Source: Hydrogenophilales bacterium (GTDB lineage: Bacteria > Pseudomonadota > Gammaproteobacteria > Burkholderiales > Thiobacillaceae). From it: a stretch of 64,000 nt of DNA. Positions 8,615 through 17,822 of this stretch are shown one piece after another. The stretch lies in contig JADJYY010000003.1 in the NCBI GenBank assembly GCA_016719465.1, positions 45,425 to 109,424 on the forward strand, in the 5' to 3' direction. The notes beneath the pieces were generated by a model. The model was not told where the DNA came from. It saw nothing but the letters and a program-made list of their open reading frames with translations, and searched no databases. Within the stretch, counting starts at the first letter, position 1, and each line of letters starts with the position of its first letter. The position numbers were made by a program, and so were the translations under genes.

Positions 8615-11600
8615 ATGGCCCGTATCTATATCTCCTGCACTTTCCTGGATCTGGGTACTGAACGGCTATTGGTCGATCAATGGTTGCGTAAGAACGGCCA
8701 TGAACCAGTGGGAAGCACGGGCCCGGACAGCCGGCCTGTTCTCGAAAGTTGCCTGGTGGATATCGACACCTGCCAACTGTATGTACTTCTTCAAGGCCAC
8801 CGTTACGGCCACCGCCCGACGGAAAACAACCCTGAAGACCTGAGCATCACCTGCCTGGAATACCGCCACGCAGGCAGCCGAAACATCCCGCGCATCGTAT
8901 TGCAGCGCACCGGCATCCCCCACGAATCCCTGTCCGACATCTACAAACCCGATGAAATGGCGAAAGTGAAAGCCTTTCGGGATGAAGTGGCGGGGACAAA
9001 CGGCGTCCGGCCCGCCCCCTTCAACGATGAAGACAGCTTGATCGCCGCCTTGCGGGAAGGCGTGGACAAGGAGTTGAAACGTCTCGGCCTCGCCCCAGGC
9101 ATTGTCGCCGTATTGGATGCCGTGCGGCTGGCTTCACGCGCGCTATTGTCCTGGCCGAGCACCCTGCCCGGCGGCGAATGGCTACCCCGCCCGGAACTTG
9201 CCACCTTGCAACAGCGTATCCGCGACGACAGCCAATCCGTGACCTTGCTGCTGGGAGAGCCCGGCTGTGGCAAATCCGCCCTGCTTGCCCGCCTCGGGCG
9301 GGAAACCGAAGCGGTTGGTATGCCGGTACTGGCCATCAAGGCGGATTTTCTGCCCGAGGACATCCTTACCCAACCAGCCCTTGGCGTATACCTCGGCTTC
9401 CCCACGTCACCGCTCACCACCCTCCGGACCATTGCCGAGGCCGGTCCGGTCCTGGTTCTGCTGGACCAACTGGATGCCTTGGCGGACTTGGTGGTCCAGC
9501 GCTCTGCACGATTGCGGCCCTTGCTGGAACTGATCCACGACTTGGCGAACCTGCCCAATGTGCATGTCATTGCCTCCTGCCGCGCCTTCGAGCAACGCCA
9601 CGACCCCAACCTGCGCCTGATCGAGGCGTTGCCCCTGACGCTGGAACTGCCAAGTTGGGAAGACGTCAGCGAGGTCTTAACTGCACGCGGCATTCAGGCC
9701 AACGGCTGGAATGCCGAACTGCGTGACACCCTCCGATCGCCTCATGCCCTGGATACCTTCCTCACCCTGCTGAAGGACACCGATGAAGCCGGCCTGCTGA
9801 CGAGCTTCCAAGGGATGTTGCAGATGCAATGGGAGAAAAGGTCTTGGCCATTCCCGGCGAACGCAAGACCCTGTTGCTGGGCATGGCCCGGCGCATGGCG
9901 GAAGAGGAAATGCTCTGGTTGCCCCTGGCCTGGTTCGAGGACCGCTATGCCACCGTGCGGGAATTGGTGGCCGAGGGCATGTTGCGCCTGGACGAAGGTT
10001 CCGGTCGCCTCCAGTTCCGGCATCAGACCCTGTACGAATTCGTGCGCGCCCGGGGATTCCTGGACCGCCTAGGCAGCCTGACCCAAGCCATCCTGGCGGG
10101 ACAAAACAGCATCCGCATCCGTCCCCAGCTCTGGTATGCCCTCCAACACACGCGCCAAGTCTCGCCGGAGTTGTACCAACAAGAACTGGCCCGGCTCTGG
10201 TCCCCGGACTTACGCCCTCATCTGCGCATGCTGCTCATCGAGTTTCTGGGCACGCAGCGTATCCCTCTCGCGGGCGAAACGCGTCTGGCTTGGCTGAATT
10301 ACGATGATCCCTGGTTCCAACGCCGCTTTCTCAATGCCGTGGTGGGTAGCCCGGGGTGGTTCGAAAATCTGGCCCCTGACCGTCTGCCACTGCTGATGGC
10401 CCAACCGGCGGAAACGGCGGCACTGGCCCTGCCCATCCTGGAACAGGCCATGGCTTTTGCCGGCGGGGAAGTCTTGGCCATGGTGGACCAGTACTGGCTA
10501 CCGCATCCGGACAAGGACACGCTGACATGGCGACTGTTGGCCATGGGCAATACCGCACCGCTGGACGCGGCCTGTGTGGATCGTCTGGAACGTATCGCTT
10601 CCCGCACCGACTTGGCCGCCTGGACCATCAGCCATACCGCCAGCCAGATCAGCGCGCTACTGCCCAACTTGGCGCCGCGCCTCGTCGTAGCATGGTTGAA
10701 CCAACAGTGGCACAAGGCCTGCGAAGCCGTCCCTGAATCTGTGAAAAATGGTGATGAAATCGAGGCCGTTGCGCCTGTTGCCACTTTCCGAGAACGTCCG
10801 CGTCCACTTTGCTGGAAAGTCGGGAGCTTCATGACCTGCCGGCCATCGCCGAGGCGGCACCCCAGGCCTTCGTGGAAGCCATCTGGCCGCTGTTCCTCGA
10901 ATTGCTGGAAACCGTGACCCGAGAGGCTCACTCGTTCGTCGTTGGATATCGAGACGCCGGCTTGTTGGTGGACGACCCGGACGAGCATACCCGTCTCGAC
11001 AAGCCTCTACCCACCGCCCTTTTCCTGGCGGTCGAGACCTGGGCCAAGACGAACCCCGCCACCTTCCTGGCGTTTGCCCGTAACCATGCCGACAAGGATT
11101 ACCTGCTCGTACAACATTTGTTGGCGACAGGTTTGCGGCATTGCGTCGGTCACGCCGCCGACGAAGTACTGGAATTTCTTTGCGCTGATCCACGTCGCCT
11201 AGTGATCGGCCCCTATTCCGAACCCCATCGGGACACGAAAAAGCTCATCGAAGCTTTGGCCCCCTACCTTGCATCTGGCCAGTTACACCAGCTGGAACAG
11301 ACGATCTTGAACTCGCATCGGTACAGCCGTTTCCCAGACGACGACGCCGAGACCCGAATGCGGCGCCTGCGATGGGACCGTGAACATCGGTTGCGTCTGC
11401 TGCGAGGGCTGCCAAGGCGATATATGAGCCAAGAGGCCCAGCGTGTACTGGATGAAGAGGAGCGCGCCTTTCCTGGCTTGTCGGACAAAGACATTTGGTT
11501 TTCCGGCTTCCACTCCGTGGACAGCCCTGTGAGTGCCGAACAAATGGAGGAAGCCAAGGATGAGGATGTGCTCAATCTGTTCGCCGAACTGACCGACGAG

Positions 11601-13028
11601 ACCAGTTGGGACCATCCACGCCACCGGGGTAAAGGTGGGGCGATCCAGGCTGGCAGGTCACTGGCCAAGCTGGCGGAATCGGATGCCGTGCGGGCCGTCA
11701 GGTTGATACGGCAATTGCAGCCCGGAAAGAATGAAGGTCCTGTAGGTGACGTGCTCCGCGCCCTGCCCAAGACGGGCTTTGACGTAAGCGCGCTATATGC
11801 ACTGATCGAAGAGCTCTTGGAAAAGGGGTTTGACAGTGCGGAATTTCAGCGCGACATCAGCCATGCCATCCATGATGCGGCATGCAAGGAAGCGCCAGTT
11901 CCCGACCGACTGCTGGACCACATGGATGGCTGGCTGGTTGGCGTCGACCCGGCTTCGGAAAACCTTTCTAGTGAAAAACGACACGAAGGCAGCCTGTTGT
12001 GGGGACATGGCGGCTGGAGCATCCAACCATCCGGCAATTACCCCGTTCTGGCCGCATTGTCACGGGCCTGTCTGGTGGTAGAACCGCCTCTTGTGACCCG
12101 CTGGCTGGTCTCCCTTGAGAATCATCTGGGACGTAGCGAGTCGACGCGCGTATGGGCCGCCATTGCCGAGCGCTATCTGGTCTGGCTGCACTTGGCAGAC
12201 CGGGGACGGGCGCAAGCATTTCTTGATCAGCTGTTCCAGCGATTTCCGGAGATGCTCCAACACCACGAGGGTATCTTGTTCATGGCCTACCTTCAGCGCT
12301 GGATCACCCCGGAATACGCTCGCCGCTGGCTGTCGCAAATGGAGACCATGGACGCAACTGCCGCCCAGGGGGCTGGTGAAATCTTGATGCTCCGACGTGC
12401 ATGGTTTCCCGACGAAGCATGGCCGGTACAAAGGATTGACGAATGGCTGTCCTCCTCCGAGGAAGACACTGCACACCAGCGTATCGGCCTGGCCTATTCG
12501 GTCGCCCATCTCTGGTCTGAGCCGGATTTCCGAGCGGTGGCCCACGCCTACCTGTTGCCATTGATGGCCAACCCAGACGCGGGCTTGGCACAACCACTCG
12601 GTGAGGTATTGCTCGCCAAGACATTGTTCCCGGACAGGCCAACCTGGGAATGGCTGGATGCACTTTGCGAACATCCCTCCCTGTTTCTGGATCAACGTTC
12701 CGAGTTCCTGCTCGAACATCTTGAGACACTGGTCGTGTCCGACCCAGTCCGGGTCGCGCGGGTATGCAACAAACTCCTGGATGTGGCGGGCGAGGCCATG
12801 CGCGACATCTCCACCCGCTGGTACCTGACCGGGGAACCCCTCTCCGCCATAGCCTTGTCGCTACAGGACATGGGTGAACCCTACCGTGCCGACGGTGTGG
12901 CCTTGTTCGAACGCATGCTGGAATTCAATCTGCCCCAGGCCAAGGAAATGGCCCTCAGCCTGGATAAACGCATGCCCATCGGGTCGTCGCCCCCAAGGCC
13001 GAAAAGAAGACGACAACGTAGCCGCTAG
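8615..13028 (+). pseudogene. DUF4062-STAND ATPase with long alpha-helical repeat C-terminus, frameshifted
   Basis: An apparent protein of about 1,470 residues spread over three frames. N-terminus (MARIYISCTFLDLG..., about 1-130) is a DUF4062-like domain. Next is a P-loop NTPase with Walker A GEPGCGKSALL near residue 213 and Walker B VLVLLDQLDAL, then about 1,000 residues of Leu/Ala/Trp-rich helical sequence resembling HEAT/TPR-like sensor arms. The frame shifts at the A-run 9836-9839 (one A short) and again between about 10730 and 10815, where the correct path is unclear. Architecture matches signal-transduction ATPases that in other bacteria act in conflict and defence systems, but no such role is shown here. 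The gene is visibly less GC-rich than its neighbours, which suggests transfer. Confidence 0.75.
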
Positions 13029-13061
13029 CTGGCGCCCTCTTGCGTGGAGGTAACGCTGATC

Positions 13062-13195
13062 ATGGAGATGGGCGCCATGCCGAGGACATCGGCCTCACCA
13101 TCCACGCCCACCCCACCCTTTCCGAGACGATCTGCTTCGCCGCCGAGATGGCGGAAGGCACCATCACCGACTTGCTGCCGCCGCGTCGAAAGTAG
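13062..13195 (+). pseudogene. Remnant of the lpd 3' end
   Basis: The segment repeats the last ~130 bases of lpd. Bases 13079-13183 are identical to 7725-7829; one base is missing just upstream (GCCATGCC against GCCACGGCC) and the copy ends in codons for PRRK and a stop at 13193-13195. It has no start of its own. It probably marks the original 3' end of lpd, left on the far side of the inserted island; the convergent thioesterase gene ends only 4 bases away. Confidence 0.9.
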
Positions 13196-13198
13196 GCG

Positions 13199-13576
13199 TC
13201 AATCCTTCTTTTCCAGCAGGGCGAAGGTGGTGCGCATGGCCGCCACCGGCTTCCCGGCGTTGAGAATGGCGCCGGAGGCGTGGCAAAGGCGGCTGCCCAC
13301 CCGCACCCGGTCGATCTCACTTTCCAGCCAGCCCCCCGCCGCAGCCGGCACCAGGTAGTCCACCGACAGGTTGGCCGTGACGATGCGCGCGCCGCGCGGC
13401 AGGCGGTGATAGACATTGTAGGCCAGCCAGATGTCCGCCAGGGTGGCGATGAAGCCGCCATGGGCCGTGGCGTAGCAGTTGCAGTGCTCGGGCCGAACCT
13501 CCAGGCGGAAGCGCAATTGTTCCCCGTCCGGGCGCGCGAACAGTCTGACCAGATCCCGGTTGAAGGGACCGTGCAT
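13199..13576 (-). CDS. PaaI-type hotdog thioesterase (N-terminus interrupted upstream)
   Basis: A 125-residue single hotdog domain of the PaaI/YdiI acyl-CoA thioesterase type: the HGGFIATLADIWLAYNVYH helix carries the conserved HGG and the acidic residue D48 one helix later. Substrate unknown. Odd: the ATG used here (13576) has no Shine-Dalgarno sequence. An in-frame ATG at 13636, preceded by TTGGAGACACG, starts MSEHPNLEQA, then meets TGA at 13606-13604; the frame then continues LAEGFQPSS into this protein. The ancestral gene was therefore probably about 145 residues and now carries a nonsense codon, so it may be a pseudogene or use the internal start. Confidence 0.7.
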   Translation of the reverse strand: MHGPFNRDLVRLFARPDGEQLRFRLEVRPEHCNCYATAHGGFIATLADIWLAYNVYHRLPRGARIVTANLSVDYLVPAAAGGWLESEIDRVRVGSRLCHASGAILNAGKPVAAMRTTFALLEKKD

Positions 13577-13751
13577 GGAACTTGGCTGGAAGCCTTCCGC
13601 CAGTCAGGCCTGTTCCAGGTTGGGGTGTTCGCTCATCGTGTCTCCAAAACCGGCACCGGCTTGATCCGGCGCAAGACCGGGGCGATCGCCCCTATTGCAG
13701 TGCAACAAGACTAGCGGGATGATGCGCGCACAACAAGCACGAGGAGTTCCC

Positions 13752-15218
13752 ATGGACCAGCAGAATGCCGCCCCCGGCATGTCATCCCCCATCCCCCCCG
13801 GCGACTGGGACGTCCAGGTCGCCATCATCGGCGGCGGCCCCGGGGGCGAGGACTGCGCCCGGGACCTGGCCGACCACGGCGTCAAGGTGGCCATGGTCAA
13901 CAACGCCCCCCTGCCCGGCGGCGAATGCCTGTGGCGCGGCTGCATCCCTTCCAAGGCCTGGCGCCATGCCGCCGACCTCATTCGCGACCGGGCCCGGGAC
14001 CCGGACAAGGGCGTGATCGGCACCCACAGGCCGCGCCTGGATTGGGCCACCCTGGAAGCCCATCGCAAGAACGTGCTGCAAACCCGGGGCGAGCTGGCCA
14101 TGAAGGCGGACAAGAGCGTGAAGATCGACGCGCGCCAGGGCTTCGCCAGCTTCGTCGATCTCCATACCCTCAAGATCGTGGCCCCCGACGGCGCGGAATC
14201 CACCCTGACCTTCGGCGCCGCCGTCATCGCCACCGGCGCCCCTCCCTTCATCCCGCCGATTCCCGGCGCCCGCGAAAGCGTGGCCACCGGCGGCGTGCTC
14301 ACCTCCGACACGATCTGGAACCTGCCGCGCCCGCCCGCCCGCCTGGGCATCATCGGCGGCGGCGTCATCGGCGTGGAAATGGCGCAGATCTGCCGGGATT
14401 TCGGCGGCGAAGTCCTCATGCTGGAAGCCAGGGAGCGCATCCTGGCGGAGATCGAGGAGGAGATCGCCCGGCACCTCACCGAGGTGCTGAAGGGCGAGTT
14501 TCCCATCGTGACCGGCGCCAGCATCACCGAGATCACCGGCCAGCCCGACAGCATGCGCGTCAAGTACACGGACGCCGCCGGCACCCCGGGCGAGTGCCTG
14601 TGCGACTACGTGCTCATGGCCACCGGCAAGCGCCCCAACACCGCCAGGCTCAACCTGGAGGCCGCCGGCGTCGAGCTCGACGGCGCCGCCATCAAGACCG
14701 ATTCCCGCTGCCGCACCAGCGTCCCCCACATCTACGCCGTGGGCGACGTCATCGGCGGCTACATGCTGGCCCACACCGCCGCCGCCCAGGGCCGCGTCGC
14801 CGCCCACAACCTGCTAGGCCATGCCCTCGAGTACCACCAGGATCTGGATTGCGGCGTCACCTTCAGCCGCCCCCAGGCCGGTTTCGTCGGCCTGTCGGTG
14901 GCCCAGGCCAAGGCCCGGGGCATCGACGCGGTGGAAGCCAAGATGCCCATGAGCATCGACGCCAAGGCCATGATCGCCATGGAAGACCACGGCATGATCA
15001 AGCTGGTGGCCGACAAGGCCAACGGCAGGATCATCGGTGTCCACCTGCTGGCCGACCACACCGACACCCTCATCGGCGCGGCGGTCATGATGGTCACCGC
15101 CGGCATGACCCTCGACCAGGTGGCTCAGGCCATCTTCCCCCACCCCACCCAGACCGAGATGTTCGGGGACCTGGCGCGCCGCCTCCTGGCGCGACTGAGG
15201 CGACTCTCCAGCCACTGA
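13752..15218 (+). CDS. Dihydrolipoamide dehydrogenase-like FAD/NAD(P) disulfide oxidoreductase
   Basis: A 488-residue class I pyridine nucleotide-disulfide oxidoreductase: FAD motif GGGPGGEDCA, redox pair GGECLWRGCIPSK, NAD(P) motif GGGVIGVEMA, second FAD motif YAVGDVIGG and the dimer-domain His-Glu in FPHPTQTE. All catalytic elements of a Lpd are present, but the sequence is clearly different from the PDH E3 upstream and lacks a lipoyl domain. It may serve another lipoyl complex or act as a mercuric-reductase-like/NADH-disulfide reductase; this is not decided by sequence. Start chosen at 13752 because GAGGAG lies 5 bases upstream. Confidence 0.85.
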   Translation: MDQQNAAPGMSSPIPPGDWDVQVAIIGGGPGGEDCARDLADHGVKVAMVNNAPLPGGECLWRGCIPSKAWRHAADLIRDRARDPDKGVIGTHRPRLDWATLEAHRKNVLQTRGELAMKADKSVKIDARQGFASFVDLHTLKIVAPDGAESTLTFGAAVIATGAPPFIPPIPGARESVATGGVLTSDTIWNLPRPPARLGIIGGGVIGVEMAQICRDFGGEVLMLEARERILAEIEEEIARHLTEVLKGEFPIVTGASITEITGQPDSMRVKYTDAAGTPGECLCDYVLMATGKRPNTARLNLEAAGVELDGAAIKTDSRCRTSVPHIYAVGDVIGGYMLAHTAAAQGRVAAHNLLGHALEYHQDLDCGVTFSRPQAGFVGLSVAQAKARGIDAVEAKMPMSIDAKAMIAMEDHGMIKLVADKANGRIIGVHLLADHTDTLIGAAVMMVTAGMTLDQVAQAIFPHPTQTEMFGDLARRLLARLRRLSSH

Positions 15219-15284
15219 AAACTTGCCCCGCTCCCCGTCCGTGGAACGCGGAGCGGGGACCGAACGACGCGATGACCGCGCCGG

Positions 15285-16001
15285 TCAGGCGCCCGTCACG
15301 CCCGGGGTAGAGGGAGAGGTGGCGGGTTTTTCCTCCACCACGGGCACGACCCACAATTCGACGCGGCGGTTGAGTTGACGCCCCGCCTCGGTGGCATTGT
15401 CGGCGCGGGGCTCGGTCTCACCCCGGCCGTAGGCATCCAGGCGCAGGGCATTGACCTTCTGGCTGGCGAAATGATCCAGGACGGCCCGGGCGCGTTGCTC
15501 GGAGAGCGCCTGGTTGTCGGCGTGGGTTCCCAGGCTGTCGGTATGGCCGATCACGGTCACGGTGGTCTTGCCGTATTGATTCAGGACCCGGGAAATCTTG
15601 TCCAGCGTCGCCAGATAGCCCGGCTTCAGCACGGCGGACAGGTTGTCGAAACCGGTGGTGGAGGTCATGCGGACCAGCAGGGCGTTATCCGAGGCGCGCT
15701 TGTCCAGGGTGATTTCCCCGCGCTGGATTTCCGGTTGCAGTTGCAGCTCCAGATCCTTCTGCTGCTTGTCCATGTAGTGGCCCACCGCCGTGCCGGCCAG
15801 GCCACCCCCGATGGCGCCGATCAGCGCCCCCTTGCCCCGGTTCTTCTTGTTGATCACCGCGCCCAGCACCGCGCCACCGGCCGCGCCGATGAGGGCGCCC
15901 TGCTCGGTTTTGGTCAATTCGCGCGGATCGCCCAGGTCGTTGGTGGCGCAACCGGCGAGCAAACTTGAAATCAGGGGAATGGCGATGAAGGGACGACGCA
16001 T
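15285..16001 (-). CDS. OmpA-family outer-membrane lipoprotein with glycine-zipper segment
   Basis: A 238-residue precursor. The lipobox LLAGC gives a lipoprotein starting at Cys18. A glycine-zipper stretch (GALIGAAGGAVLGAV..., GALIGAIGGGLAGTAVGHYM) follows, then a C-terminal OmpA-like peptidoglycan-binding domain with IGHTDSLGTHADNQALSEQRA and GRGETEPRADN...NRRVELW. This is the YiaD-type architecture; the protein probably anchors the outer membrane to peptidoglycan. Start chosen at 16001, where AAGGA is 6 bases upstream. Convergent with the Lpd-like gene. Confidence 0.9.
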   Translation of the reverse strand: MRRPFIAIPLISSLLAGCATNDLGDPRELTKTEQGALIGAAGGAVLGAVINKKNRGKGALIGAIGGGLAGTAVGHYMDKQQKDLELQLQPEIQRGEITLDKRASDNALLVRMTSTTGFDNLSAVLKPGYLATLDKISRVLNQYGKTTVTVIGHTDSLGTHADNQALSEQRARAVLDHFASQKVNALRLDAYGRGETEPRADNATEAGRQLNRRVELWVVPVVEEKPATSPSTPGVTGA

Positions 16002-16350
16002 GATTAATCCTTGTTGGATGAGATTGGAACAGCTTGGAGCGAGCCGAAATGCACTGCTGGAGCGCTTGGCTGAATACTTCAGGCAGTTCCGATTTTCCCT
16101 CACCTCCGCCCCGGATTGCAGCCTCGCCGCACCTCGCACCCGGTGATTCGGGGCGGCCTGTTACCCCATCACAACGCTCCGCTCGCCGGCCCGGGACTTC
16201 CTCGCGCCGCGACACGAGGGAATCCGCGTTCAGTGGCGGGACCGGGGCATGGCGGGATTGACGGCGGAACGCCCCCTGTCATCCCGCGCTCCCCGCTGCC
16301 CGTTATGGATCATTGAGCTATAGTGCCCGCGAACCCTGGAGGTACCCGTC

Positions 16351-16632
16351 ATGAAACACATCCTGGCAATCGTCTTCTTCCTGTCCTGGATCACCCCCCT
16401 GGGCGCCGCCGACATGGCGCCCTCCAAGGACATCGTCCCCCCGGCCTCGGCGCCGGCGGCGAGCATCCTGTCCCCCTGCCCCGCCCCCGACCGTCTCAGC
16501 CAGGTCAGCCAGGCCGACTGCTGCAAGGGCCACAAGGGCGTCTGCGGCTGCCGCGCCGGCAAGATTGTGTGCTGCGACAACACCACCAGTGCCAACTGCG
16601 CCTGCCATGGGGATTCAGGGGTGGAGAACTGA
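16351..16632 (+). CDS. Small secreted cysteine-rich protein
   Basis: A 93-residue protein with a clear signal peptide (MKHILAIVFFLSWITPLGAA) and a mature part rich in cysteine: one Cys at about 43, then CC, C, C, CC, C, C within the last 40 residues (CCKGHKGVCGCRAGKIVCCDN...CAC). GGAGG lies 8 bases before the ATG. Family not recognised. The regular Cys spacing suggests disulfides or metal binding in the periplasm or outside the cell. Monocistronic between divergent/convergent neighbours. Confidence 0.7.
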   Translation: MKHILAIVFFLSWITPLGAADMAPSKDIVPPASAPAASILSPCPAPDRLSQVSQADCCKGHKGVCGCRAGKIVCCDNTTSANCACHGDSGVEN

Positions 16633-16841
16633 GGGCCGATTCAGGCTACTCCCCCATCCCCAGCGTGAGCGGGTGCGGACGGACAATCGACCGATACGGC
16701 TCGTCGCCGTCCAAGCCGACCCGCTGGAGGATGCCGTGCAAGGCGCGGGGCGAAGTGGAGTCGTTCTCCACAAGTCACCCGCAACACGGCAACGCGCCGC
16801 ATACAAACGGCGCAGGGCATGACCCCTGTTGAAATAGGCTA

Positions 16842-17681
16842 TTAGGGCGTGTCAGCGGGAACGGCCGTGACCTGGACTTCAATTTGACTTGCAACACTGG
16901 CGGCACGTTTTCCGACGGCCGAGCTCTTGAACACGACCTGTCCAGGCTGATTTGGCGCGAAGGTGGCGCAAACGGTGCGTTTCGCCGCGGGGGTGAAGTC
17001 GTCGAATTTCCAGGACAGTTGCGTGTTGTCGCTGGTATCCGCGCCGCCGGATACGCACCTCACCTTGGCGCCCGTCGGCATGGGCAGGATCAATGTCGCC
17101 TGGGGATCGGTCAGGTCGCCACTATTGCCAAGCGTGCAGCAGTAGGTGATCAGTTGGGACTGTGGCGATTGGGTGGGCACCTCGCAGTTCAGGGCCAGCT
17201 CATGTTTCGGCCGCGGTAGCTGTTCCTCGATCCAGAAATTGCTGCAGGCCTTGGGCGTGACCACCCGATAGCGCCGTTCGCCGGAAATGAATGAAAACTC
17301 GTAGGCATCGATGGGTTTTTTCCCCGCCCACTTCACATTGCGCAGCAAGTCGACCTTGCCCTTGGTTCGGGTCGACATGGCCGGAAGGACGGTCCCGACG
17401 GGAATGCGTAACTCCCTGATCGGCGCGTTCGCGGCCGCCCCGCGGAAATCCTCGATGTCGCCGCTGTATTCGCTCATGCGCAGCACCTGCTGCACATCCT
17501 CCCGCAAGGCATCGCTCAACAGGGTGCGACGCAGGTCCTCCGGCGTTTTCAAGGGGTCGGCAAAGCGCGTGGCGGGGTTTCCCAGGCGGGTGGCGCGGTG
17601 GGGTTCAGTCTGGGCGGCGGCGAGCAGGCCTGAGAACAGGGTGAGGGCAACGAGCGCCAGGGATGCAAGTGTGCGGGTCAT
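16842..17681 (-). CDS. Secreted protein of unknown function with conserved-repeat (DUF11-like) C-terminus
   Basis: A 279-residue exported protein: signal peptide MTRTLASLALVALTLFSGLLAAA, a middle region without a family I recognise (includes the pair CSNFWIEEQLPRPKHELALNC) and a C-terminal part resembling Ig-like DUF11/conserved-repeat domains (TYCCTLGNSGDLTDPQATL...). Five Cys in the mature part could form disulfides. No function is assigned. The gene stands alone on the minus strand; the 209 bases between 16632 and its stop hold nothing recognisable. Confidence 0.65.
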   Translation of the reverse strand: MTRTLASLALVALTLFSGLLAAAQTEPHRATRLGNPATRFADPLKTPEDLRRTLLSDALREDVQQVLRMSEYSGDIEDFRGAAANAPIRELRIPVGTVLPAMSTRTKGKVDLLRNVKWAGKKPIDAYEFSFISGERRYRVVTPKACSNFWIEEQLPRPKHELALNCEVPTQSPQSQLITYCCTLGNSGDLTDPQATLILPMPTGAKVRCVSGGADTSDNTQLSWKFDDFTPAAKRTVCATFAPNQPGQVVFKSSAVGKRAASVASQIEVQVTAVPADTP

Positions 17682-17766
17682 CGGCTTGGGGGGACAGTGA
17701 ATGCTGTAGGGAAAAGTCTATCGCTCAATGGATAGGCATGTCAGGCAGACAAGGCCCTTCTCCGGC

Positions 17767-17822
17767 GCTATTTCGCCAGTGCCATTTCGCCGGTGCCATT
17801 TCGTCGGCGCTATTTCCCCGCC
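17767..17822 (+). repeat. Four imperfect 14-base repeats across a stop codon
   Basis: Four tandem units of the form GCYATTTCGCCGGT (17767, 17781, 17795, 17809). The last unit contains the stop codon of the cyclase gene, so the repeat overlaps the end of its coding sequence. Confidence 0.8.

Noticed and set aside
9830..9842. Programmed -1 frameshift in the STAND gene
   Set aside because: GAGAAAAGG is not a standard slippery heptamer and no downstream stimulator is apparent; a one-base loss in an A-run is simpler, and a second break follows.
13604..13606. Selenocysteine codon in the thioesterase
   Set aside because: Hotdog thioesterases have no selenocysteine there, and no SECIS-like hairpin is evident directly after the TGA.
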